Origin: Arthrobacter sp. zg-Y844
GTDB lineage: Bacteria > Actinomycetota > Actinomycetes > Actinomycetales > Micrococcaceae
Length of the DNA stretch: 64,000 bases
Direction of reading: 5' to 3'
NCBI RefSeq assembly: GCF_024385465.1
Contig: NZ_JANFLS010000004.1
Coordinates: 124,001 to 188,000 of the forward strand
This document shows positions 17,652 through 25,885 of this stretch, in pieces. The notes below the pieces were generated by a model. That model saw only the letters and a program-made list of their open reading frames with translations, ran no database searches and was not told the DNA's origin. Each line of letters starts with the position of its first letter. Within the stretch, counting starts at the first letter, position 1. A program made the translations under genes and the position numbers.

Positions 17652-19037
17652 ATGGCATCGAACAAGCAGTTTTCTGATCGTCCCCGCGTTCTGGTGGTCG
17701 GCGGTGGTTACGTCGGTCTGTACGTAGCCAAAGACCTCCAGAAGAAGGTAAAGGAACAGGGAGGGATTGTTACGGTAGTGGATCCGCTGCCGTACATGAC
17801 CTACCAGCCTTTCCTTCCCGAGGTTGCCGCAGGCACCATTGAAGCCCGCGACGCCGTTGTGTCCCACCGCATGCACCTGAAGAACACCGAGCTGATCAAC
17901 GGCAAGGTGACTTCCATCAACCACGCCGCCCGCACCGCGACCATTGAGCCGGGCGACGGCAGCGAGCCGTTCGACCTGCCCTACCAGGACGTTGTCCTGG
18001 CCGCCGGTTCGATCACCCGCACCTTCCCGATCCCGGGCCTCGCCGAGGCCGGCATCGGCATGAAGAGCATCGAAGAAGCCATGGCCACCCGCAACCACGT
18101 GCTTGAGCGCATTGAAACCGCATCGCTCATGCCCGCGGGCCCGGAGCGCGAACGTGCCCTGACCTTCGTCGTCGTCGGCGGCGGCTTTGCCGGCATCGAA
18201 ACCCTGACCGAGCTCGAAGACATGGCCCGCGACGCGGTCCGCATCAATGACCGGCTTCGCCGCGAAGACCTCCGCTTCGTCCTGATCGAGGCCATGGGCC
18301 GGGTCATGCCCGAGGTCAAGCCTGACCAGGCCGAGTGGGTTGTCTCGAGCATGCGTGAGCGCGGCATCGAGGTCCTGCTGAACACCTCGCTGGCGTCCGC
18401 AGAAGGCGGCGTCCTCAAGCTGATCAACATGGCGGACAAGTCCCCGGCGGGCGAGTTCGGTGCTGACACGCTGATCTGGACTGCCGGTGTGCAGGCGAAC
18501 CCGATGGTCCGCGCCACCGACTTCCCGATCGACGAGCGCGGCCGTGTCCGCGCCAACGCCGAACTGCGCATCACCGGCGACGACGGCCCCATCGACGGCG
18601 CCTGGGCTGCCGGCGACGTCTCCGCCGTTCCGGATCTCTCCGGCGGCGGTGTAGGTGGCTTCTGCGTCCCGAACGCACAGCACGCCGTCCGCCAGGCAAA
18701 GCTGCTGGCCAAGAACATCATGGCTGCCCGCTACGGCGTCGGCACCGTGGAAGAGTACAACCACAAGAGCCTCGGCGCTGTCGCCGGCCTCGGCCAGTAC
18801 AAGGGTGTCGCCAACATCATGGGCTTCGGCCTGAAGGGCTTCCCGGCCTGGCTGGCACACCGCGGCTACCACGGCCTGGCCATGCCGATGTTCGAGCGCA
18901 AGTTCCGCGTCATCTCGGGCTGGCTGCTGAACGTGAGCTACGGCCGCGACCTGACGTCGCTGCGCAACCTGGAAGACCCGCGCCGCGGCTTCGAGGAAGC
19001 AGCAACGCCGGCTAAAAAGCCGGCTGTGAAGGCCTAG
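17652..19037 (+). CDS. ndh: type II NADH dehydrogenase (NADH:quinone oxidoreductase)
   Basis: A 461-residue single-subunit, non-proton-pumping NADH dehydrogenase feeding electrons to the menaquinone pool. It has two Rossmann motifs, VLVVGGGYVGLYVA near residue 12 for FAD and VVVGGGFAGIETL near residue 175 for NADH. Also present are the quinone-site sequence LPYMTYQPFLPEVAAG and a GAWAAGDVSAVPD flavin motif. The C-terminal part has amphipathic segments for peripheral membrane binding. The ATG is preceded by a leaderless-type -10 box and an inverted repeat, pointing to redox or CRP-type control. A strong terminator follows. Confidence 0.92.
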   Translation: MASNKQFSDRPRVLVVGGGYVGLYVAKDLQKKVKEQGGIVTVVDPLPYMTYQPFLPEVAAGTIEARDAVVSHRMHLKNTELINGKVTSINHAARTATIEPGDGSEPFDLPYQDVVLAAGSITRTFPIPGLAEAGIGMKSIEEAMATRNHVLERIETASLMPAGPERERALTFVVVGGGFAGIETLTELEDMARDAVRINDRLRREDLRFVLIEAMGRVMPEVKPDQAEWVVSSMRERGIEVLLNTSLASAEGGVLKLINMADKSPAGEFGADTLIWTAGVQANPMVRATDFPIDERGRVRANAELRITGDDGPIDGAWAAGDVSAVPDLSGGGVGGFCVPNAQHAVRQAKLLAKNIMAARYGVGTVEEYNHKSLGAVAGLGQYKGVANIMGFGLKGFPAWLAHRGYHGLAMPMFERKFRVISGWLLNVSYGRDLTSLRNLEDPRRGFEEAATPAKKPAVKA

Positions 19038-19053
19038 TTCCGCAGTCGTTCAC

Positions 19054-19099
19054 ACACAACAACGGCGGCCCTCCAGCAGGAGGGCCGCCGTTGTTGTGT
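19054..19099 (+). terminator. strong hairpin terminator after ndh
   Basis: A perfect 21-bp stem (19054-19074 with 19079-19099) and loop AGCA, followed by TTCCTG. It separates ndh from the tRNA gene. Confidence 0.75.
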
Positions 19100-19146
19100 T
19101 TCCTGCGGTCCGCGCGTGTCCAGTAGGCTTGGAAGGCAATCGCAGA

Positions 19147-19220
19147 GCCCCAGTAGCCCAATTGGCAGAGGCAACCGACTTAAAATCGGTGTGTTGTCGG
19201 TTCGAGTCCGACCTGGGGTA
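19147..19220 (+). tRNA. tRNA-Leu (anticodon UAA), short variable arm
   Basis: Full cloverleaf of 74 bases: acceptor stem 19147-19153 with 19213-19219 (first pair G-U), discriminator A19220, and no encoded CCA. The D-arm is a 3-bp GCC/GGC stem with an 11-base loop containing AATTGGCAGA, typical of leucine tRNAs. Anticodon stem ACCGA/TCGGT carries loop CTTAAAA, so the anticodon is UAA (19181-19183). The T-arm is GTCGG-TTCGAGT-CCGAC. The variable region is only five bases (GTGTT, 19191-19195), whereas standard bacterial tRNA-Leu has a long variable arm. Leucine identity is inferred from anticodon, A73 and D-arm. Confidence 0.85.
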
Positions 19221-19230
19221 CCCCGACCGA

Positions 19231-19788
19231 CTAGCCGCGCGAGCGGTTACGGTGGCGCAGCAGCAGTCCGCCGGCGAGCAGCCCGAGGATGACGACGGCC
19301 GCGATCGCCGGGAGCGCCAGATCCGAGGCGGTCCGTTCCTCCTCAACCTCGTCCGTGGCGGACGGCGAGGGGCTGGCGGTCCGGCTGGGACTCGGCGACG
19401 GCGTGCCGGCGGAAGAGTTCCCTCCGGCTCCGCCTCCGGTTGTTCCACCCGTACTGCCGGTGGAAGCCGGGGAGGGCGGCACAGTGGACGGTGTGGCTTC
19501 CGGCGTGGGCTCCGCGGGCTGGGCGGGTGCCGCCGGAACCGGAACGGCGGGAACCGCCTCGGAGTAGTTGCCGGTGGACGGATCGTAGTTGCTTTCGCCC
19601 GGGTTGTAGGACGGTGCCGGCACCGCGGGGCTGTAGGTGCTGACGACGCACGTCTCGACCCCGTCGACGACGGCGGAAAGGTAGCCCGGCGCGCACTCCA
19701 GGGCCTGTGCCGGAGCAGCTGGCCCCATCAGGAGCAGGGCAGCGATCGGAAATGCGGAAGCGGCAGTGGACAGGCGTGGAACGTGCAT
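19231..19788 (-). CDS. secreted Pro/Ser/Thr-rich protein with C-terminal membrane anchor
   Basis: A 185-residue protein of unknown function. A signal peptide covers about residues 1-29 (hydrophobic core FPIAALLLMG, end PAQA). A short two-cysteine region (LECAPGYLSAVVDGVETC) follows. Then comes a low-complexity stretch of about 100 residues rich in Pro, Ser, Thr, Ala and Gly, including a Tyr-containing part (SYNPGESNYDPSTGNYSE). A final hydrophobic helix and an Arg-rich tail (LLRHRNRSRG) end it like a sortase substrate, but no LPXTG-type motif is seen. ATG 19788 has GGGGGAA just upstream; a TTG at 19800 is less likely. It is divergent from livK and ends ten bases from the tRNA. Confidence 0.7.
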   Translation of the reverse strand: MHVPRLSTAASAFPIAALLLMGPAAPAQALECAPGYLSAVVDGVETCVVSTYSPAVPAPSYNPGESNYDPSTGNYSEAVPAVPVPAAPAQPAEPTPEATPSTVPPSPASTGSTGGTTGGGAGGNSSAGTPSPSPSRTASPSPSATDEVEEERTASDLALPAIAAVVILGLLAGGLLLRHRNRSRG

Positions 19789-19863
19789 TGTTTCCCCCAA
19801 GATAACGGTTCTACGGCCATCGTATAGGTCGAACAGGCACTTCCCGGCAAGGGCGCCAATGTT

Positions 19864-19923
19864 GGAATGTGACGAGCGTTACAAGGCTGTAACCGGAGCC
19901 TCTTATATTCGTCACAATGTTCC
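19864..19923. promoter_or_regulatory. nested inverted repeats in the livK upstream region
   Basis: Outer arms TGTGACGA (19868-19875) and TCGTCACA (19909-19916) are exact complements, flanked by GGAA and TTCC. Inside lies GTTACA-AGGC-TGTAAC (19878-19893), also exact. A TATATT sequence (19904-19909), a possible -10 box, sits between them. These look like regulator sites for livK and perhaps for the divergent gene. Confidence 0.5.
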
Positions 19924-19999
19924 ATTAGCTTTTCTTCTAATCAGGAACACCTGGTAATTGCGTCAAAGGCACCCGCCTTTCGATCGGGGAGAAACTTTT

Positions 20000-21394
20000 A
20001 TGACTGCACTACGCACTGCCAGCGGTCTTGGCCAGGGCACGGGATACGCCCGGACCGTCAAGATCGCCGCCCTTGGACTGGGGCTTGCACTGTTCGCCAG
20101 CGGCTGCAGCAGCAGCAGCAGCGGGGAATCGTCCGCTGAAGAAACATCCGCAGAGACCGAAACCGCCGCTGCCTCAGTCCTGTCCTGCCCGGAAAGCCAG
20201 GGGGGAACGGGGGAGGACCCGGGCGCCAAGGGCGATCCCGCAGCAGTGCCCGCCTCCACCGGCACCACGGACGTACCGCTTAAGATCGGCACGCTGCTGC
20301 CCACCACCGGTTCGCTGGCCTACCTCGGCCCGCCGGAAATCGCCGGCACCAACCTGGCAGTCGAGGAAATCAATGCGGCCGGCGGCGTCCTCGGCAAGGA
20401 CATCGAAATTGTCCACCGCGATTCCGGCGACACCACCACGGATATCGCCACCCAGTCGGTAAACGACCTGCTCAGCCAGGGCGTCAGCGCCATTGTCGGT
20501 GCAGCGTCCTCGGGCGTCTCCAAAACGGTGATCGGCAACATCACCGGCGCCGGCGTCATCCAGTTCTCCCCGGCCAACACCTCACCGGACTTCACCACGT
20601 GGGATGACAACGGACTGTACTGGCGGACCGCTCCCTCGGATCTCCTGCAGGGACGCATCCTGGGCAATTACATCATGTCCTGCGGCGCCCAGACCGTGGG
20701 CATGATCGTGCTTAACGACGCCTACGGCACGGGGCTGCAGAGCAATGTGAAGACCTCGGTTGAATCCGCCGGCGGCCAGGTGGTGGCCGAGGAGATGTTC
20801 AATGAGGGCGACTCCCAGTTCAGCAGCCAGGTGGACTCCGTTGTGGCAGCAAAGCCCGACGCCATCGTGGTGATCAGCTTCGACCAGGCCAAGAGCATCG
20901 TGCCGCTGCTGACGGCCAAGGGTGTCGACTCCAGCCAGTTGTTCTTTGTGGACGGCAATACGTCGGACTACAGCAAGGACCTGGACGCCGGAACCCTTGA
21001 AGGGGCGCAGGGAACCATTCCCGGAACCTTCGCATCGGAAAACTTCAAGGAGTCCCTGCTTGCAGTCGATCCGGCCCTGAAGGACTGGTCCTACGCGGGT
21101 GAAAGCTATGACGCCGTCACCCTCTTGGCGCTGGCCGCCGAGGCCGCGGGCAGCACCGATGGCAAGGCCATAGCCGCCCAGCTGGAGAGCGTGTCCGGCG
21201 AGGGCGAGAAATGCTACGACTTTGCCGGCTGCGTGACCATCCTGCGCGGCGGCGGAGACATCGATTATGACGGCTACTCCGGACCGATCACGTTCGATGA
21301 GAACGGAGACCCGACGGAAGCCTTCATCGGTATCTACCAGTACGACGCTGACAACGTGCCGCAGCCGAGCCGCTCCGAAGCGGGCAAACTGTAA
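20000..21394 (+). CDS. branched-chain amino acid ABC transporter substrate-binding lipoprotein
   Basis: A 464-residue lipoprotein of the periplasmic-binding-protein type 1 (LivJ/LivK) family. The lipobox is LFASGC (Cys about residue 36), followed by a Ser run and a linker of about 45 residues. The Leu/Ile/Val-binding fold begins LKIGTLLPTTGSLAYLGPPE, and internal features include DSGDTTTDIATQSVNDLL and PANTSPDFT. ATG 20000 has GGGGAGA upstream; the open frame from 19958 is non-conserved. It is convergent with livF and shares its terminator, so receptor and transporter are transcribed separately. The ligand may be a branched-chain amino acid or a related compound. Confidence 0.9.
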   Translation: MTALRTASGLGQGTGYARTVKIAALGLGLALFASGCSSSSSGESSAEETSAETETAAASVLSCPESQGGTGEDPGAKGDPAAVPASTGTTDVPLKIGTLLPTTGSLAYLGPPEIAGTNLAVEEINAAGGVLGKDIEIVHRDSGDTTTDIATQSVNDLLSQGVSAIVGAASSGVSKTVIGNITGAGVIQFSPANTSPDFTTWDDNGLYWRTAPSDLLQGRILGNYIMSCGAQTVGMIVLNDAYGTGLQSNVKTSVESAGGQVVAEEMFNEGDSQFSSQVDSVVAAKPDAIVVISFDQAKSIVPLLTAKGVDSSQLFFVDGNTSDYSKDLDAGTLEGAQGTIPGTFASENFKESLLAVDPALKDWSYAGESYDAVTLLALAAEAAGSTDGKAIAAQLESVSGEGEKCYDFAGCVTILRGGGDIDYDGYSGPITFDENGDPTEAFIGIYQYDADNVPQPSRSEAGKL

Positions 21395-21405
21395 CTGAAG
21401 CAGAA

Positions 21406-21455
21406 CAGCAAGGAAGAAGCCCCCGCCGGTTCCGGCGGGGGCTTCTTCCTTGCTG
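21406..21455. terminator. bidirectional terminator between livK and livF
   Basis: A perfect 23-bp stem (21406-21428 with 21433-21455) and loop GTTC. Purine/pyrimidine asymmetry gives TTCTTCCTTG on either exiting strand, so it can end both convergent transcripts. Confidence 0.8.
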
Positions 21456-21501
21456 CTGACTGTCCTTGGCGGTGCCTCGCCGAGCGTTGCCCGGCCCGGG
21501 G

Positions 21502-22248
21502 CTAGGCCGTGTCTGCCAGGGTGCCCAGATAGAGCTGGATGACCTTCGGATCCTTCATGAGTTCGCGCCCGGTACCGGTGTAGGCGTCCCGGCCCTGGTC
21601 CAGCACGTACGCCCGGTCACAGATCTGCAGGCAGCGGCGGGCGTTCTGTTCCACCATGATCACGGAGACCCCTGCCCGGTTGATCTCATGCACCCGTAGG
21701 AACGCCTCGTCCTGTTTGACGGGGGAGAGCCCGGCGGAGGGTTCGTCCAGCAGCAGCACTGCGGGATCCATCATCAGGGCACGGCCCATGGCGACCATCT
21801 GGCGTTCACCGCCGGACAGGGAACCCGCCCGCTGGGCCCGGCGCTTGGCCAGTTCGGGGAACACTCCGGCCACGAAATCGAAGCGTTCCCGAAAGGTCCT
21901 GGGCGCCTGGTAGACGCCCATCTGCAGGTTCTCCTCGATGGTCAGGGAGGGGAAGACGTTGTTGTTCTGCGGGACGAACCCCACACCCCGGCTGACGAGC
22001 TTGTTGGCCTTGAGCCCGGTGAGGTCCTGGCCGCGGACCACCACGGTCCCGGAATGCACCTTGACCAGGCCGAACATCGCCTTGAGCAGGGTGGACTTGC
22101 CGGCGCCGTTGGGTCCGATGATCCCGATCAGTTCTCCCCGGCGGGCTTCGATGCTGCAGCCGTTGAGGATATTCACCCCGGGGATGTACCCCGCCACGAG
22201 GTCGGTCACCTTGACAACCGAGTCGCCGTCAAATGCCTCCGCGCTCAT
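21502..22248 (-). CDS. livF: branched-chain amino acid ABC transporter ATP-binding protein LivF
   Basis: A 248-residue ABC ATPase of the LivF type, one of two nucleotide-binding subunits of the importer. Walker A is [11 protein letters not shown], the signature LSGGERQM and Walker B VLLLDEPSAGL, with a following His switch region. The final ERSA-like tail is short, as in LivF. ATG 22248 overlaps the stop of livG by four bases. It is the last gene of the livHMGF operon. Confidence 0.9.
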   Translation of the reverse strand: MSAEAFDGDSVVKVTDLVAGYIPGVNILNGCSIEARRGELIGIIGPNGAGKSTLLKAMFGLVKVHSGTVVVRGQDLTGLKANKLVSRGVGFVPQNNNVFPSLTIEENLQMGVYQAPRTFRERFDFVAGVFPELAKRRAQRAGSLSGGERQMVAMGRALMMDPAVLLLDEPSAGLSPVKQDEAFLRVHEINRAGVSVIMVEQNARRCLQICDRAYVLDQGRDAYTGTGRELMKDPKVIQLYLGTLADTA

Positions 22249-23252
22249 GCCTGGTCCTTCCGTTCGTCGTGGTGCCGGGCCGATGCCCCGGCAGGTTGGA
22301 TGGCGGGTTCGGTTCCCACCGATGACTCGGCGTCGTGCTCCAGCTCCGCCTCCAGTTTTTCGAAACCCTCCGAATCGGCGAGGTCCACGTCATGGTGGGC
22401 GCCCAGGTAGGCGTCGATCACGGCTTGGTCCTTCATGACCTCGGAAGGCGGCCCCTCGGCCACCACCTTGCCTTCGGCCATGACCACCACCCAGTCGGCA
22501 ATGTGGCGGACCATGTGCATGTCGTGCTCAACGAACAGGACGGTCATGCCCTCGGCCTTTAGGTTCTTGATGTGATCCAGCAGGGACTGGGTCAGCGCCG
22601 GGTTCACGCCCGCCATGGGCTCATCCAGCATGACCAGTTTGGGGCGGACCATCAGGGCGCGGGCCATCTCCAGCAGCTTGCGCTGGCCGCCGGAGAGGGA
22701 CGCTGCATAGTCGCTCCGCTTGGTGTCCAGCTTGAACTTGGACAGCAGGACGTCGGCCTGTTCGGTAATCTCCTTTTCCCGCTGGCGCCACAGCGGAGGC
22801 AGGAGCGCCCGCCTGAGGGATTCCCCCGGCTGGGCGGTGGCACCCAGGCGCATGTTCTCCAAGACGGTCAGCTTGCCCATGACCTTGGTCAGCTGGAAGG
22901 TGCGGACCATGCCAAGGCGTGCCACCTTGTAGGCGGAGACCCCGGCCAGGTCTTTGCCCTCGAACTGCCACGTGCCTGACTGGGGCGTGTCGAAGCCGGT
23001 CAGCAGGTTGAACAGAGTCGTTTTCCCGGCACCGTTGGGACCGATCAGTGCGGTGATTTTATGCCGGGGAATCTCCACATGCTCCACATCCACGGCGTTG
23101 ATTCCGCCGTAGGTCCGGGTGACGTTTTCCGCGACCAGGATCGGATCCCGCTTGGCGCAGCCCGGGCCGATCTCACCTTGCGCGATGGGACGGGTATCGT
23201 CCATGTATTCGTTGTCTGCGGCCGCCCGAGGCTCGTCTGCTTGGTGGCTCAT
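22245..23252 (-). CDS. livG: branched-chain amino acid ABC transporter ATP-binding protein LivG
   Basis: A 335-residue ABC ATPase of the LivG type. Walker A is GPNGAGKTTLF, signature LSGGQRKL, Walker B LVMLDEPMAGV, and the BCA_ABC_TP-C segment ends with the DAYLGA motif. It is longer than a usual LivG (about 255) because of a hydrophilic N-terminal tail of about 38 residues and an acidic C-terminal tail of about 50 residues. An internal ATG (codon 17) could be the real start. The first ATG overlaps livM by four bases, and coupling favours it. Confidence 0.88.
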   Translation of the reverse strand: MSHQADEPRAAADNEYMDDTRPIAQGEIGPGCAKRDPILVAENVTRTYGGINAVDVEHVEIPRHKITALIGPNGAGKTTLFNLLTGFDTPQSGTWQFEGKDLAGVSAYKVARLGMVRTFQLTKVMGKLTVLENMRLGATAQPGESLRRALLPPLWRQREKEITEQADVLLSKFKLDTKRSDYAASLSGGQRKLLEMARALMVRPKLVMLDEPMAGVNPALTQSLLDHIKNLKAEGMTVLFVEHDMHMVRHIADWVVVMAEGKVVAEGPPSEVMKDQAVIDAYLGAHHDVDLADSEGFEKLEAELEHDAESSVGTEPAIQPAGASARHHDERKDQA

Positions 23253-24229
23253 GCGAACGACAGCTCCTTCTTGTTGCCCAGGATGCCCTGGGGCCGGAAG
23301 ATCATCAGCAGCATCAGGGCTACGCCTACAAGGATGTAGCGGATCTGGCCTGCCTGGGTAGTGGTGATGAACGTGATGTACCCGGATTCAATGGCGCCGT
23401 AAAGCACACCTTGCGTGACGGAGAGGATGGCCCAGAAGATCATCGACCCCAGGACCGGCCCCAGTACGGTGGACATTCCACCCAGGAGCAGGGCCGTGTA
23501 GAGGTAGAACGTCAGCTCGGTCCCGTAGTTTGCCGGCTGCACGGCATCCCGGGGGAGGGTGAAGATGATTCCGGCCAGCGAGCCCAGGAGGCCGCCGATG
23601 ACCAGCGCCTGCATTTTGTAGGCGTACACGTTCTTGCCCAGGGCACGGACGGCATTCTCGTCCTCCCTGATGCCCTTGAGTACGCGGCCCCAGGGACTGC
23701 GGATCAGCATCCACACCAGGAGGCAGGCGAGGGCCACCAGGAGCCAGGCCACCAGGCGGATCCAGAGGTCCCGCTCGTTCATGGAGACGGGGCCGAGACT
23801 GTAGGAGCCGGCCGGAATCGGGTTGAGGGCATAGAAGCTGCCGGTAAACGCGGCGAGGCCGTTGGCGGATCCGGTCACCGGTGTCATGGAGTTGGTGGTG
23901 ACGACGTACCGGATGATCTCGGCGGCGGCAATGGTAACGATGGCAAGGTAATCCGCACGGAGGCGAAGCGTGGGTATGCCCAGGATGACGGCAAACACCG
24001 CTGATGCCAGCAGGGCGATCAGCAGCGCCAGCGGCAGGGGGGCATTAAAGGACAGGATAGGGATGGCGAAACCGTACGCACCGACGGCCATGAAGCCGGC
24101 CTGGCCGAAGTTCAGCAGGCCGGTGTAGCCGAAGTGCACGGCCAGCCCGAGGGCGGCCAGTGCATACGCGGCCGTGGTGGGGCTGATGATTTCGGTGAAG
24201 GCACCGAGAAGAATATTGGCGAAATCCAT
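23249..24229 (-). CDS. livM: branched-chain amino acid ABC transporter permease LivM
   Basis: A 326-residue inner-membrane permease of the LivM type with roughly eight to ten hydrophobic segments. Family blocks include GYTGLLNFGQAGFMAVGAY, an IPTLRLRADYLAIVT segment and the coupling loop IREDENAVRALGKNV. It pairs with LivH as the channel. ATG 24229 lies 14 bases after the livH stop; its 3' end overlaps livG. Confidence 0.9.
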   Translation of the reverse strand: MDFANILLGAFTEIISPTTAAYALAALGLAVHFGYTGLLNFGQAGFMAVGAYGFAIPILSFNAPLPLALLIALLASAVFAVILGIPTLRLRADYLAIVTIAAAEIIRYVVTTNSMTPVTGSANGLAAFTGSFYALNPIPAGSYSLGPVSMNERDLWIRLVAWLLVALACLLVWMLIRSPWGRVLKGIREDENAVRALGKNVYAYKMQALVIGGLLGSLAGIIFTLPRDAVQPANYGTELTFYLYTALLLGGMSTVLGPVLGSMIFWAILSVTQGVLYGAIESGYITFITTTQAGQIRYILVGVALMLLMIFRPQGILGNKKELSFA

Positions 24230-24243
24230 CTGTAACTAAGCCC

Positions 24244-25575
24244 CTAACCTATGCGCTCGCGGCGGCCGAGGAGTCCCTGCGGCCGGACCAGCAGGACAAG
24301 AATCATGATGACCAGGGCGCCGACGTATTTCAGGTCCGCCTCCAGCCAGAGGGTGGAAATCTCGACGAAGAGACCCACCAGGACGGAACCGACCAGCGCC
24401 CCGAATACCGTGCCGAGGCCGCCGAGGGTCACTCCGGCGAAGATCAGCAGCAGGATCTGCTGGCCCATGTTGAAGGAAACACCCGGACGGTAGTACGCCC
24501 AGAGGATGCCGCCCATGGCGGCAAGGGCTCCGCCGATGACCCAGACGAGCCGGATGACCCGGTCCACGTCAATGCCCGACGCCGCGGCCAGGGCGGGGTT
24601 GTCCGCCACTGCCCGGGTGGCCTTGCCGATCCGGGTGCGCAGCAGCAGGAGCGCGACCACCAGGATGACGGCCAGGCTGACGATCAGGGACACCAGGGTA
24701 TTCCGGGGGATGGAGACGGGGCCGAGTTCCAATATCGGGCTCTGGGAGCCCGGGAGCTGCTGGGTGCCGCCGCCAAAGAAGAACAGCACGGTGTAGCGGA
24801 CCGCCACGGCCAGGCCGATGCTGACGATCATCATGGGCACCAAACCGGTGCCGCGGCGGCGCAGCGGTTTCCAGATCCCGGCGTCCTGCACGTAGCCAAA
24901 GGCCGCACCGCCCACTACCGCCAGCGGAAGCGCGGCCCAGAGCGGCATGCCCAGTGAGGCGAAGGCGAAGGCCAGGACGGCACCGAGGGTCACCATCTCT
25001 CCATGGGCGAAGTTGGTCAGGCCGGTGGTGCCGAAGATCAGCGAGAGGCCGACGGCGCTCAGTGCCAGCAGGAGCCCGAAGCTCAGGCCCGCCACGGCAC
25101 GCTCGAGAAGCAGGGATCCGAAGCTTTCCTCCTGCAGCACAATGCCTTCACCCAGCAGGAACAGCGTGGTGATGTTGGTGGTGTTGGCGAAGGTCACGGT
25201 GCGCGGGTTCTGCTGGCCCTCCGCCAGGGCGACGCCTTCCGGAAGGGTTGATTCGTCCAGCTCCACTTCATACGCGCCCTGCTGAGGGACGCCGATGGAC
25301 CAGGAGCCGTTTGCCCCGGTGACGGCTTCGCCCTCGTATCCGTTGCCGTTCGCGGTGATTTTCACCCCCTCGAGCGGAGTGCCCGCATTCTTGATGACGC
25401 CGCTGATCCGGTCACGGTAGTCCGCCCCGGAGGCAGGACTGGTGGCTGATGGCGAGGCATCAGACGTTGCAGTTGTTGCAGACGCGGCTGGAGCCGCGAG
25501 CAGCAGGGCAGCAAACATTGCCGCCACGGCCGCCAGCATCCCCAGATAACGGGTCAGCGCCGATGTTCTTACCAA
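24244..25575 (-). CDS. livH: LivH-type permease fused to an N-terminal extracytoplasmic domain
   Basis: A 443-residue protein. The C-terminal ~290 residues are a normal LivH permease (GTTGLTNFAHGEMVTLGA, coupling loop TRAVADNPALAAASGI). The first ~150 residues are unusual: a signal-like helix (about 8-32, ending ASA), a Ser/Thr/Ala linker, then a beta-rich segment resembling carboxypeptidase-regulatory/SdrD-B repeats (ISGVIKNAGTPLEGVKI, VTGANGSWSIGVPQQGAYEV). The start is TTG 25575, with GGAGG at 25585-25589; longer in-frame starts to 25641 lack a ribosome site. First gene of livHMGF. The extra domain should face outside and may aid receptor docking. Confidence 0.85.
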   Translation of the reverse strand: MVRTSALTRYLGMLAAVAAMFAALLLAAPAASATTATSDASPSATSPASGADYRDRISGVIKNAGTPLEGVKITANGNGYEGEAVTGANGSWSIGVPQQGAYEVELDESTLPEGVALAEGQQNPRTVTFANTTNITTLFLLGEGIVLQEESFGSLLLERAVAGLSFGLLLALSAVGLSLIFGTTGLTNFAHGEMVTLGAVLAFAFASLGMPLWAALPLAVVGGAAFGYVQDAGIWKPLRRRGTGLVPMMIVSIGLAVAVRYTVLFFFGGGTQQLPGSQSPILELGPVSIPRNTLVSLIVSLAVILVVALLLLRTRIGKATRAVADNPALAAASGIDVDRVIRLVWVIGGALAAMGGILWAYYRPGVSFNMGQQILLLIFAGVTLGGLGTVFGALVGSVLVGLFVEISTLWLEADLKYVGALVIMILVLLVRPQGLLGRRERIG

Positions 25576-25885
25576 GTTTTGAAACCTCCACGCAGGGCTG
25601 CGGAACCGAGGGAACGGCGCGCAGGCGGGCAGATGTGACACAGGTCACCGATTGGAGAACATGCTACCCACAGAATGTTTCAGGCAATGACCTTTCTCCC
25701 GGCGTGCATGTCGCAATCGAGTAACGACTCCGTTGCGGCAACGCAAGCGAAGCCTTCCCCCGAGGGGACCCGCGGTACCAAACCGTTACCGCCAGGCAGC
25801 GGTTTCGCGGGAATCCGCCGCCCCCCGTGCTCGTTGTACTTGGTAGGCTGGGCTGAAACAGCCCCCCAGATGGAGGACAGATTCA
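25576..25885. other. divergent intergenic region between livH and the BI-1 gene
   Basis: The 310 bases carry control signals and no gene. Toward livH (minus strand) a TAGCAT box (25664-25669) could be a -10, and a CRP-like site lies at 25634-25649. Toward the BI-1 gene, TAGGCT at 25844-25849 is a good -10 and GGAGGA at 25872-25877 a strong ribosome site. A small palindrome CGTTGC-G-GCAACG is near 25731-25743. Confidence 0.5.
25634..25649. promoter_or_regulatory. CRP/GlxR-type site upstream of livH
   Basis: TGTGACACAGGTCACC matches the consensus TGTGA-N6-TCACA at nine of ten fixed positions and has exact GTGAC/GTCAC arms. It lies downstream of the candidate livH -10 box, a position that would suit repression. 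Confidence 0.5.

Noticed and set aside
16449-18872. 807-residue open frame on the minus strand across the protease and ndh genes
   Set aside because: Antisense to two genes with intact active sites; composition and lack of domains mark it as a shadow.
20107-20127. AGC trinucleotide run in the livK gene as a microsatellite
   Set aside because: It codes the short Ser run directly after the lipobox cysteine, common in lipoproteins, and is only about six units.
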